Assembly (NCBI RefSeq): GCF_017976235.1
Contig: NZ_JACVHC010000002.1
Coordinates: 620,001-684,000, forward strand
Direction of reading: 5' to 3'
Length of the DNA stretch: 64,000 bases
Origin: Pseudomonas anatoliensis
GTDB taxonomy: Bacteria; Pseudomonadota; Gammaproteobacteria; Pseudomonadales; Pseudomonadaceae
Below, in pieces: positions 57,422-64,000 of the stretch. Within the stretch, counting starts at the first letter, position 1, and each line of letters begins with the position of its first letter. Both the position numbers and the translations under genes were made by a program. The notes under the pieces are model-generated. The model saw only the letters and a list, made by a program, of their open reading frames with translations, did no database searches and was not told the origin of the DNA.

Positions 57422-57898
57422 ATGAAAGCGATTTTTTCTGCCGCCGGGATTGTCCTTTGCTTGCTGATGATCAGTCATTCGCCGGATGTCATGGCGGCTG
57501 CGGTTCAGGAAAAACCGGCCGCGGCGGCGACCCAGAAGAAACCGCTGGCGAGCAAAAAAAATACTCCGGCCAATGCGCAGAAGAAGAAAGCTGCGCCGGT
57601 GAAGAAACGTGCGCCAGTGGCATCCAAGTCGAAATCTGCCCGCGAAGTGGCGAAAACCAGACTGCCCTCAGCCAGACTCGACTTGAGCTTGCCCAAGGAC
57701 ATGGTTGAAGAATTGAAACCGCCCGGCACGGTCATTCTGCCCAAGCGCGAACCGATCCTGCCGCAGATGTTTGGCGAGAAGAACAGCGGATTCCAGCTTA
57801 ATGGCCGTTTGCTCAGCAACGAAATGCAGTTGCAACTGCGCAATGAAGACCGCCATGAAGTCGAAGGCGCAGCCCTGGATTTCGAATTCAAACAGTAA
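57422..57898 (+). CDS. Secreted lysine/alanine-rich hypothetical protein
   Basis: The protein has 158 residues from MKAIFSAAGIV. A signal peptide (to about residue 26, DVMAAAV) is followed by a basic Ala/Lys/Pro-rich region to about residue 85, then a more ordered C-terminus (LPKDMVEELKPPG and LNGRLLSNEMQLQLRNED). The basic region resembles histone-like or cell-wall-binding segments. Family not recognised. Confidence 0.72.
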   Translation: MKAIFSAAGIVLCLLMISHSPDVMAAAVQEKPAAAATQKKPLASKKNTPANAQKKKAAPVKKRAPVASKSKSAREVAKTRLPSARLDLSLPKDMVEELKPPGTVILPKREPILPQMFGEKNSGFQLNGRLLSNEMQLQLRNEDRHEVEGAALDFEFKQ

Positions 57899-58064
57899 AT
57901 CCAATGCATCTGTGACCCGCGAACCAGACGCTTTGTCGGAGACTGGTCAGTCACATTCACTTATCCGTAAAAACCCCGGTGCAGGGAATTTTAAACAGCC
58001 GTTTTAGCGGTTACCCTGTTCCGTGTCCCTTTCACACATCGCCCGTCGCGAGGATTTGTTCGTC

Positions 58065-58319
58065 ATGAAATGCCGTGAAGGCTGTGGCGCCTGCTGCATT
58101 GCCCCTTCCATCAGCTCGGCGATTCCCGGCATGCCTGATGGCAAACCTGCCGGCGAACGTTGCGTGCAACTCTCGGTCGAAAACCTGTGCAGCATTTTCG
58201 GCCGCCCGGAGCGCCCGGCTGTCTGTTCGGGCTTTGCCGCTGATATCGAAGTCTGTGGCGATAGCCAGGAAGAGGCGATCAAGTTGATCGGCTGGTGGGA
58301 GCAAATGACGGCGGCCTGA
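58065..58319 (+). CDS. YkgJ-family cysteine-cluster protein
   Basis: The protein has 84 residues from MKCREGCGACC; an in-frame GTG at 58023 would add 14 residues. The Cys cluster CREGCGACC plus later Cys in ERCVQL, NLCSIF and AVCSGF could bind an Fe-S cluster or zinc. Such proteins are common and uncharacterised. The next gene starts 41 bases later. Confidence 0.82.
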   Translation: MKCREGCGACCIAPSISSAIPGMPDGKPAGERCVQLSVENLCSIFGRPERPAVCSGFAADIEVCGDSQEEAIKLIGWWEQMTAA

Positions 58320-58360
58320 TGTGTCAAACGAACGGAACTTCAACAATAAGGAATAAGACT

Positions 58361-58966
58361 ATGGGTTCGCTGCATCGTATCGCTGTGTTGTGTGGTTTGA
58401 CCGCCGTACTGGCCACGCCGCTGGCGCAGGCTGAAGACTGGAAAGTCGCCAAGAACGAGGACGGCATCAAGGTTTCCCTGAGTGAAGTGGCAGGCTCGGA
58501 CTACAAGTCCTATCAGGGCGTAGCCTTGATGAAGACCACTGTCGCCAAATTGCGTGCTCTACAGGACGATGTGACGGGCGCTTGTGCATGGATTTACGAA
58601 TGCAAAACCCAGAAGCTGCTCAAGCACGAAGGTGATCAGAGTTGGACTTACACCCAGTTCAATACACCGTGGCCCGTGACTCCGCGTGATTCGGCAACGC
58701 ATGTCACCACCGTCGAAGGCGCCGATGGCAGCCTGACCCGCACGCTTGAAGGTGTGCCGAAATACGTTCCGGAAGAAAAAGGCTTTGTCCGCGTGGCCCA
58801 GGTCAAGGGCTTCTGGAAGTTCGTGCCCAAGGGCGATCAGGTTGAAGTGACCTATCAAGTGCACACCGAGCCAGGTGGCAGCGTCCCGGCGATGGTTGCT
58901 AACAAGTTTGTCGTCGATGCTCCTTTCAATACCCTTAAAGCCCTGAAAGAGCGCGCCGAGAAGTAA
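58361..58966 (+). CDS. Secreted START-domain lipid-binding-like protein
   Basis: The protein has 201 residues from MGSLHRIAVL. Signal peptide ends at PLAQA-EDW (about residue 23). The mature chain is START-like: WKVAKNEDGIKVSLSEV, FNTPWPVTPRD and VPKGDQVEVTYQVHTEPGG. Periplasmic lipid or polyketide binding is suggested by the fold only. AATAAGGAATAAGACT precedes the start, and a terminator follows. Confidence 0.83.
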   Translation: MGSLHRIAVLCGLTAVLATPLAQAEDWKVAKNEDGIKVSLSEVAGSDYKSYQGVALMKTTVAKLRALQDDVTGACAWIYECKTQKLLKHEGDQSWTYTQFNTPWPVTPRDSATHVTTVEGADGSLTRTLEGVPKYVPEEKGFVRVAQVKGFWKFVPKGDQVEVTYQVHTEPGGSVPAMVANKFVVDAPFNTLKALKERAEK

Positions 58967-58983
58967 TCCTCATGCCTGAAGCC

Positions 58984-59013
58984 AAACGCCCCGATTGATT
59001 CGGGGCGTTTTGT
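58984..59013 (+). terminator. Intrinsic terminator after the START-domain gene
   Basis: AACGCCCCGA / TCGGGGCGTT stem followed by TTGTCTTG. Confidence 0.85.
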
Positions 59014-59288
59014 CTTGCGGTTTATATTGTGTTTCCAGATATGCGTTGAACGAAATTTTCACAACGCGTTCAAGACAATCCGCCCGCGCTATTTCCAAGC
59101 GTTCCCGTGGCCGATGCATCAAATGAATGCGTCTGGCGACAGGGCACTAATCAATGGCAATGGTGCCGGTGATCGTGCAACATTTGCGCACTGCGCACTG
59201 CGCACGCCCCGGGGTCTGGAGTGACCAATAGAGGGCATGGCGCCGCTGTATTTTTGCAACTTCAACTTCCAATGGGTCCTAAAACGAC
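59014..59288. other. Intergenic stretch without a supported gene
   Basis: About 275 bases between a terminator and the LTA-synthase-family gene. Short open frames lack ribosome sites. A GCGCACTGCGCACTGCGCA direct repeat (59189-59207) is the only structure noticed; the promoter of the next gene should lie here. Confidence 0.6.
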
Positions 59289-61382
59289 ATGGCAAACCCG
59301 GACGCCCTGAATCAGCAGCGATCTTCCAGTCGCCTGCTGCAACCGACCGTCAAATCGCATCTGGCCTACACGCTGCTTTGTGCGCTGGTCATGATGGTGA
59401 TGTTTTCCGTGCTGCGCCTCGCGCTGCTGGTCTACAACCGCGAGATGATCCTCGACACCCCGGCTGCAACGTTCCTCGAAGCGTTCGCCAACGGCTTGCG
59501 TTTCGACCTGCGCCTGGTGGTTTATCTGAGCATTCCGCTGGTGCTGGCACTGTTCAGCGCCCGGGCCATGGCGGCGCGCGGCTTCTTCCGGTTGTGGCTG
59601 ACCGTTGCGTCGAGCATCGCGCTGTTCCTCGGTCTGATGGAGATGGACTTCTACCGTGAGTTCCACCAGCGCCTCAACGGCCTGGTGTTCCAGTACGTGA
59701 AGGAAGACCCGAAAACCGTGATGAGCATGCTCTGGTACGGTTTCCCCGTGGTGCGCTATCTGTTGGCGTGGGTCATCGGCACGGTGATTCTGACGCTGGC
59801 GTTCAAAGGCGCCGACCGTGCCACGCGTCCACGCGGACCTTTCAGCGGCGGCACTGTCAGCTCCCGTCAGGTGGCGCCGTGGTACACCCGTCTTGCGGTG
59901 TTCGTGGTTTGTCTGCTGATCTGCGTGGTCGCTGCGCGCGGCACCCTGCGTCAAGGCCCGCCAATGCGCTGGGGCGACGTGTACACCACCGACTCCAACT
60001 TCGCCAACCAGCTCGGCCTTAACGGCACGCTGTCGCTGATCGCTGCCGCCAAGTCGCGCATGGGCGAGGACCGCGACAACATCTGGAAAGCCACGCTGCC
60101 GCAAGAGCAAGCGCAGCAAATCGTCCGCGACATGCTGGTGATGCCGCAAGACAAACTGGTCGATGCCGACATCGCCGCCGTGCGCCGCGACTACACGCCG
60201 CTCGCCGACAAGACCCTGCCGATCAAGAACGTCGTCGTGATCCTGATGGAAAGCATGGCCGGTCACTCGGTCGGCGCATTGGGTGCACCGGGCAACATCA
60301 CGCCGTATCTGGACAAGCTGTCGAAGGAAGGTCTGCTGTTCGACCGCTTCTTCTCCAACGGCACGCACACCCACCAGGGCATGTTCGCGACCATGGCCTG
60401 CTTCCCGAACCTGCCGGGTTTCGAATACCTGATGCAGACCCCGGAAGGCAGTCACAAGCTGTCTGGCCTGCCGCAGTTGCTCAGTGCCCGTGACTACGAC
60501 GATGTCTACGTCTACAACGGCGACTTTGCCTGGGACAACCAGTCGGGCTTCTTCAGCAACCAGGGCATGACCAACTTCGTTGGCCGTAACGACTTCGTCA
60601 ACCCGGTGTTCTCCGATCCGACGTGGGGCGTGTCCGATCAGGACATGTTCGACCGTGGCCTGCAGGAGCTCAAGGCGCGGGAAAACGGCAAACCGTTCTA
60701 CGCGCTGCTGCAAACCCTGTCCAACCACACGCCGTACGCCTTGCCGACGCCATTGCCGGTTGAGCGCGTGACCGACCGAGGCTCGCTGAACGAGCACTTG
60801 ACCGCCATGCGTTACTCCGACTGGGCGCTAGGCCAGTTCATGGAGAAGGCGCGCAAAGAGCCGTACTTCAAGGAAACCCTGTTCGTCATCGTCGGTGACC
60901 ACGGTTTCGGCAACGAGCGCCAGATCACCGAAATGGATCTGGGTCGCTTCAACGTGCCGATGCTGATGATCGCACCGGGCATCCAGGAGAAGTTTGGTAC
61001 GCGTGACCACACCGTGGGCACGCAGATCGACATCGTGCCGACCATCATGGGTCGCCTCGGTGGCGAAGTGCGTCATCAATGCTGGGGTCGGGACTTGCTC
61101 GATCTGCCGGAAGGCGACACCGGTTTCGGTGTGATCAAGCCGTCGGGCAGCGAGCAGACCACCGCGATCGTTACCGCTGACCAGATCCTCGTGCTGCCGA
61201 GAGACAAGGATATGGGGCCGAAGATCTGGAATTACCAGTTGGGTGCCAATCCAGGTGCCCAGGTCGTGCCGAATGCACCGCGCACTGCCGAGTTGAAACT
61301 CAAACTCGAAGCGTTCCTGCAAACGGCGACCAAGAGTCTGATGGACAACACCGCCGGTGTAATCCACGGCAAGCCGGACTGA
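59289..61382 (+). CDS. LTA synthase-family sulfatase/phosphoglycerol transferase membrane protein
   Basis: The protein has 697 residues. About five N-terminal membrane segments (from about residue 25 to 220) are followed by a large periplasmic alkaline-phosphatase-type domain. The probable metal site includes VVVILMESMAG, the nucleophile Thr in SNGTHTHQGMF, and VGDHGFG. Gram-negatives have no lipoteichoic acid; relatives modify periplasmic glucans or lipids (OpgB-like). The precise substrate is unknown. A terminator follows. Confidence 0.88.
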   Translation: MANPDALNQQRSSSRLLQPTVKSHLAYTLLCALVMMVMFSVLRLALLVYNREMILDTPAATFLEAFANGLRFDLRLVVYLSIPLVLALFSARAMAARGFFRLWLTVASSIALFLGLMEMDFYREFHQRLNGLVFQYVKEDPKTVMSMLWYGFPVVRYLLAWVIGTVILTLAFKGADRATRPRGPFSGGTVSSRQVAPWYTRLAVFVVCLLICVVAARGTLRQGPPMRWGDVYTTDSNFANQLGLNGTLSLIAAAKSRMGEDRDNIWKATLPQEQAQQIVRDMLVMPQDKLVDADIAAVRRDYTPLADKTLPIKNVVVILMESMAGHSVGALGAPGNITPYLDKLSKEGLLFDRFFSNGTHTHQGMFATMACFPNLPGFEYLMQTPEGSHKLSGLPQLLSARDYDDVYVYNGDFAWDNQSGFFSNQGMTNFVGRNDFVNPVFSDPTWGVSDQDMFDRGLQELKARENGKPFYALLQTLSNHTPYALPTPLPVERVTDRGSLNEHLTAMRYSDWALGQFMEKARKEPYFKETLFVIVGDHGFGNERQITEMDLGRFNVPMLMIAPGIQEKFGTRDHTVGTQIDIVPTIMGRLGGEVRHQCWGRDLLDLPEGDTGFGVIKPSGSEQTTAIVTADQILVLPRDKDMGPKIWNYQLGANPGAQVVPNAPRTAELKLKLEAFLQTATKSLMDNTAGVIHGKPD

Positions 61383-61406
61383 TCCAGCTGCAAAGATCCG
61401 CACAAT

Positions 61407-61441
61407 AAAAAAGAGGCCCTGAAAAGGGCCTCTTTTTTTTT
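61407..61441. terminator. Bidirectional intrinsic terminator between convergent genes
   Basis: AAAAAAGAGGCCCT-GAAA-AGGGCCTCTTTTTT: A-run and T-run on the two sides. It serves the LTA-synthase-family gene and the DUF3309 gene facing it. Confidence 0.93.
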
Positions 61442-61453
61442 ACGCTTGAATCG

Positions 61454-61606
61454 TTATATCCGACCGAGTAACAGCAGCACCAGCAGCACGACCAACACCA
61501 CGCCGATAATGCCCGATGGACCATAACCCCAACTTCTGGAGTGCGGGAAGACCGGCAGACCGCCGATCAGCAACAGGATCAGGATAATGATAAGAATTGT
61601 GCCCAT
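61454..61606 (-). CDS. DUF3309 membrane mini-protein
   Basis: The protein has 50 residues: MGTILIIILILLLIGGLPVF, then HSRSWGYGPSGIIGVVLVVL, ending LLLLGRI. Two membrane helices flank the conserved W-G-Y-GPSG turn that defines DUF3309. The minus-strand ribosome site AAGGAAATCGCC precedes the ATG. It shares the terminator at 61407 with the facing gene. Function unknown; such proteins are often stress-induced. Confidence 0.85.
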   Translation of the reverse strand: MGTILIIILILLLIGGLPVFPHSRSWGYGPSGIIGVVLVVLLVLLLLGRI

Positions 61607-61768
61607 GGCGATTTCCTTGTTGATAGCGTTCGAGAAGTCTTGGTGTTCTAGGGCGACTGGAGACTAAGTAATTCCAGACGGCTTACAAATTCCGACCGGT
61701 CTGAATGAAAGAAAATTCAATGTTTTTTTAAGTTATTTGGATTGCTTGCTTATTTCCTTTGAAGCCTA

Positions 61769-61846
61769 AGATCAAAAGATCGCAGCCTTCGGCAGCTTCT
61801 ACACCGATCCATGTATGAGCTGCCGAAGGCTGCGATCTTTTGATCT
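61769..61846. repeat. REP/REPIN, family A, compact inverted pair
   Basis: Arms 61769-61803 and 61813-61846. The 328-base gap between the DUF3309 start and the SDR gene (61607-61934) otherwise holds only the divergent promoters. Confidence 0.88.
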
Positions 61847-61934
61847 TGCATTCAGCAACTTGATGGAGCGTGGGTGGACACCGTTCCTTCGCTACACTCG
61901 GCGAATCTTTCCCGGAACAACAAGGCTGTCTGCT

Positions 61935-62750
61935 ATGCAAAATCGCATGATGATCACTGGCGCAGGCTCAGGCCTGGGTCGCGAAATCGCGCTGCGCTGG
62001 GCGCGTGAAGGCTGGCGACTGGCCTTGTCCGACGTCAGCGAACCCGGTCTGCAGGAAACCTTGAAACTGGTCCGCGAGGCCGGCGGCGACGGTTTTATCC
62101 AGCGCTGCGATGTGCGTGATTACAGCCAGCTCACCGCGTTCGCCCAGGCTTGCGAAGAGAAACTTGGCGGTATCGATATCATCGTCAACAACGCCGGTGT
62201 TGCTTCGGGCGGGTTCTTCAGCGAACTGTCGCTGGAAGACTGGGACTGGCAGATAGCGATCAACCTGATGGGCGTGGTCAAGGGCTGCAAAGCGTTCCTG
62301 CCACTGCTTGAGCAAAGCAAAGGCAAGATCATCAATATCGCCTCCATGGCGGCGTTGATGCAAGGCCCGGCCATGAGCAACTACAACGTCGCCAAGGCGG
62401 GTGTGGTGGCATTGTCGGAAAGCCTGTTGATTGAACTGGCGCAACAGGAAGTCGGCGTGCATGTGGTCTGCCCGTCGTTCTTCCAGACCAACTTGCTCGA
62501 CTCGTTCCGTGGCCCGACCCCGGCGATGAAAGCTCAGGTCGGCAAGTTGCTGGAAAGTTCGCCGATCAGCGCAGCGGACATCGCCGACTACATCTATCAG
62601 CAAGTAGCGGCCGGCGAATTCATGATCTTGCCCCACGAACAAGGGCGCATGGCATGGGCGATCAAACAGAAGAATCCGCAACTGCTCTACAACGAGATGA
62701 CCTCCATGGCCGAGAAAATGCGCGCCAAGGCCAAACAAAACAACGGTTGA
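61935..62750 (+). CDS. SDR-family oxidoreductase
   Basis: The protein has 271 residues from MQNRMMITGAGSGLG. NAD(P) loop GAGSGLGREIA, NNAGVASGGFF, and catalytic Ser/Tyr/Lys in IASMAALM and YNVAKAGVV. The C-terminal extension (ALKQKNPQLLYNEMTS-like, basic) is typical of classical SDRs acting on lipids or alcohols. The substrate cannot be assigned. Confidence 0.88.
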   Translation: MQNRMMITGAGSGLGREIALRWAREGWRLALSDVSEPGLQETLKLVREAGGDGFIQRCDVRDYSQLTAFAQACEEKLGGIDIIVNNAGVASGGFFSELSLEDWDWQIAINLMGVVKGCKAFLPLLEQSKGKIINIASMAALMQGPAMSNYNVAKAGVVALSESLLIELAQQEVGVHVVCPSFFQTNLLDSFRGPTPAMKAQVGKLLESSPISAADIADYIYQQVAAGEFMILPHEQGRMAWAIKQKNPQLLYNEMTSMAEKMRAKAKQNNG

Positions 62751-62813
62751 TCTTGTCCGTAGCACGCACCGTCGTTAGGGTGGCCGCAATGGTCACCCTG
62801 TCGAGACGCGCTG

Positions 62814-63146
62814 ATGCTCAATTACTTGTGGTTCTTCCTCGCGGCATTATTTGAAATCGCCGGTTGTTTCGCCTTCTTCATGTGGCTGCGTCAGGGCAAA
62901 AGTGCGCTGTGGGTAATCCCGGCGCTGCTCAGCCTGACGTTGTTTGCTCTGTTGTTGACGCGTGTTGAAGCGGCCTACGCCGGGCGTGCCTATGCCGCTT
63001 ACGGCGGGATTTACATCGTGGCGTCTATTGGCTGGCTGGCTGTAGTCGAGCGGGTTCGGCCATTGGGGTCGGACTGGATCGGCGTGGCACTGTGCGTGAT
63101 CGGTGCCAGCGTGATTCTGTTCGGGCCGCGCTTTTCTGCCGCTTGA
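62814..63146 (+). CDS. YnfA-family inner membrane protein
   Basis: The protein has 110 residues with four membrane helices, starting [37 protein letters not shown] and [12 protein letters not shown] are the UPF0060/YnfA marks. YnfA resembles small multidrug-resistance efflux proteins. Confidence 0.92.
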   Translation: MLNYLWFFLAALFEIAGCFAFFMWLRQGKSALWVIPALLSLTLFALLLTRVEAAYAGRAYAAYGGIYIVASIGWLAVVERVRPLGSDWIGVALCVIGASVILFGPRFSAA

Positions 63147-63294
63147 GATAAAGGCTGTTTAACCATTTGCGGGAAACGTCTGAAGGGCGGCGCGCTGAAG
63201 GGTTGTAGGGCATTACTGATTTGTCCGCGCTGCATTGAACCGGCGCCGCAAGCCGCGCATCTTCATTGCTCGCTAACCCTGAAGGACGAATCTC

Positions 63295-63480
63295 ATGCTT
63301 GTACTCAGCCGTGTCGTTGGTGAGTTGATTTCAATTGGTGACGACATCACCCTGCGCGTTCTGTCAGTGAACGGTGCAAGTGTGCGCTTTGGCGTCGAGG
63401 CACCCAAGAAGGTCAATGTGCATCGCGCGGAAGTCTATGAACGGATCCAGCGCAAACAGGCCCTGGAAAAGGCCCGTTGA
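63295..63480 (+). CDS. csrA: CsrA/Rsm-family RNA-binding regulator (RsmI-like)
   Basis: The protein has 61 residues: [20 protein letters not shown], then [20 protein letters not shown]. The RNA-contact positions (L4, R6 side and the conserved VHRxE near residue 42-46) are kept. It differs from RsmA and RsmE (which begin MLILTR) and resembles the third paralog, RsmI, of P. putida and relatives. It binds GGA motifs in mRNA leaders. ATG follows GAAGGACGAATCTC. Confidence 0.9.
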   Translation: MLVLSRVVGELISIGDDITLRVLSVNGASVRFGVEAPKKVNVHRAEVYERIQRKQALEKAR

Positions 63481-63484
63481 GGTT

Positions 63485-63712
63485 TCAGTCAAACAGATGC
63501 TTGGGCACGTCGTGCTTGAGCATCAACTGGCACTGCTCGCTGTCGGGATCAAAAACAATCAATGCCTGGCCCTTGGTCAGCGCCTGACGCACACGCAGTA
63601 CGCGGGTTTCCAGCGGCGTGTCGTCGCCGTTGTCGGTGCCGTCGCGGGTCACGAAATCTTCGATCAGGCGGGTGAGGGTGTCGACTTCAAGAGCGTCGTA
63701 AGGAATGAGCAT
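63485..63712 (-). CDS. YheU-family (UPF0270) protein
   Basis: The protein has 75 residues from MLIPYDALEVDTL, ATG 63712 behind GAGGTGCCC (a GTG six bases upstream is the alternative). LIPYDALEVDTLTRLIEDFVTR is the YheU signature (first 20 residues relevant). It converges with csrA with 4 bases between stops. Function unknown. Confidence 0.88.
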   Translation of the reverse strand: MLIPYDALEVDTLTRLIEDFVTRDGTDNGDDTPLETRVLRVRQALTKGQALIVFDPDSEQCQLMLKHDVPKHLFD

Positions 63713-63793
63713 GGGCACCTCGGCTAAATCAATGTCGGGATGCTACGGCGATTGCGGGTTACCTGCCAGTTTTGTGTTGCCTGATACGGCCGC

Positions 63794-63857
63794 ATCGCGA
63801 GCAGGCTCACTCCTACATTGGAATGCGTTCCCCTGTAGGAGTGAGCCTGCTCGCGAT
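63794..63857. repeat. REP/REPIN, family B, compact pair in the opposite orientation
   Basis: ATCGCGAGCAGGCTCACTCC (63794 on) and its inverse to 63857, with the ATCGCGAG ends outward, the reverse of the copies at 25239, 31057 and 45095. Confidence 0.88.
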
Positions 63858-63881
63858 AGCCATAGTCCAGTCAATAAAAAA

Positions 63882-64000
63882 TCAGCTATCTGAACGCTGC
63901 CCCACCAGACTGTCCACCGGCGGCACCCGTGTATCGCTTTCCATTTGCGTGTCGTGCTCGATCTGATGACTGAAGCGATCCAGCGAAGCATTCGCCGGTG
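63882..64000 (-). CDS. 3' end of an unidentified protein, cut by the window edge
   Basis: The minus-strand frame ending at TGA 63882-63884 reads SLDRFSHQIEHDTQMESDTR then VPPVDSLVGQRSDS, with natural-looking composition. Only 38 residues are visible, so no family is assigned. The other frames here are REP-derived or stop early. Confidence 0.5.
   Translation of the reverse strand, partial: PANASLDRFSHQIEHDTQMESDTRVPPVDSLVGQRSDS

Noticed and set aside
63743..63991. 82-codon minus-strand frame at the right edge
   Set aside because: Its second half is translated family B REP sequence; the neighbouring frame ending at 63882 has the more natural protein composition.

Overview
The window is bacterial chromosome from a fluorescent-group Pseudomonas. 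The evidence is the gene order rne-rluC-HAD-sppA-maf-yceD-rpmF-plsX-fabD-fabG-acpP-fabF-pabC-mltG-tmk-holB-pilZ-tatD-(rgsA)-tetR, which I recall as the order in P. aeruginosa PAO1 (about PA2976 down to PA2957). Other support comes from an ETF-QO/etfB/etfA block, three families of Pseudomonas-type REP/REPIN repeats in intergenic gaps, and high-GC codon use. No rRNA, tRNA, CRISPR array, prophage or intact insertion sequence was seen.

Layout. 1-3.1 kb: a molybdenum hydroxylase large subunit (cut by the window edge) with its XdhC-like and MobA-like maturation factors. 3.3-22 kb: core genes for RNase E, pseudouridine synthase, signal-peptide-peptidase-like protease, Maf, the ribosomal/fatty-acid block, MltG, thymidylate kinase, DNA polymerase III delta', PilZ, TatD, the sRNA RgsA and a TetR regulator. 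22-24.4 kb: a MoaA-like radical SAM protein, a lipoprotein and a DUF1285 protein. 24.5-31 kb and 42.2-47.4 kb: two blocks that together encode uptake and oxidative catabolism of galactose (De Ley-Doudoroff route): AraFGH-type ABC importer, SDR dehydrogenase, SMP-30 lactonase, DgoD, DgoK, DgoA, an MFS transporter, an FCD-type GntR regulator and an IclR regulator. The two blocks share an almost identical promoter/operator.

Between the sugar blocks (31-42 kb) lies accessory DNA. It holds a YegTUVW-like operon (GntR, ADP-ribosylglycohydrolase fold, NCS1 permease, PfkB kinase), small hypotheticals, an MFS carrier, an HD hydrolase and a GNAT enzyme. It also holds an AT-rich orphan type VI secretion cassette: PAAR protein, in-frame lipase after a single stop codon, and two paralogous lipoproteins, the second apparently fused to a piece of another PAAR protein. 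This cassette is the most unusual part of the window.

47.4-64 kb: an alcohol dehydrogenase/AraC divergent pair, the electron-transfer flavoprotein genes with a PsrA-like box and a possible miniature transposable element in their shared upstream region, a substrate-binding/DUF4398/OmpA operon, a MocR regulator, an LTA-synthase-family membrane protein, a DUF3309 mini-protein, an SDR, YnfA, a third-type CsrA/Rsm protein and YheU.
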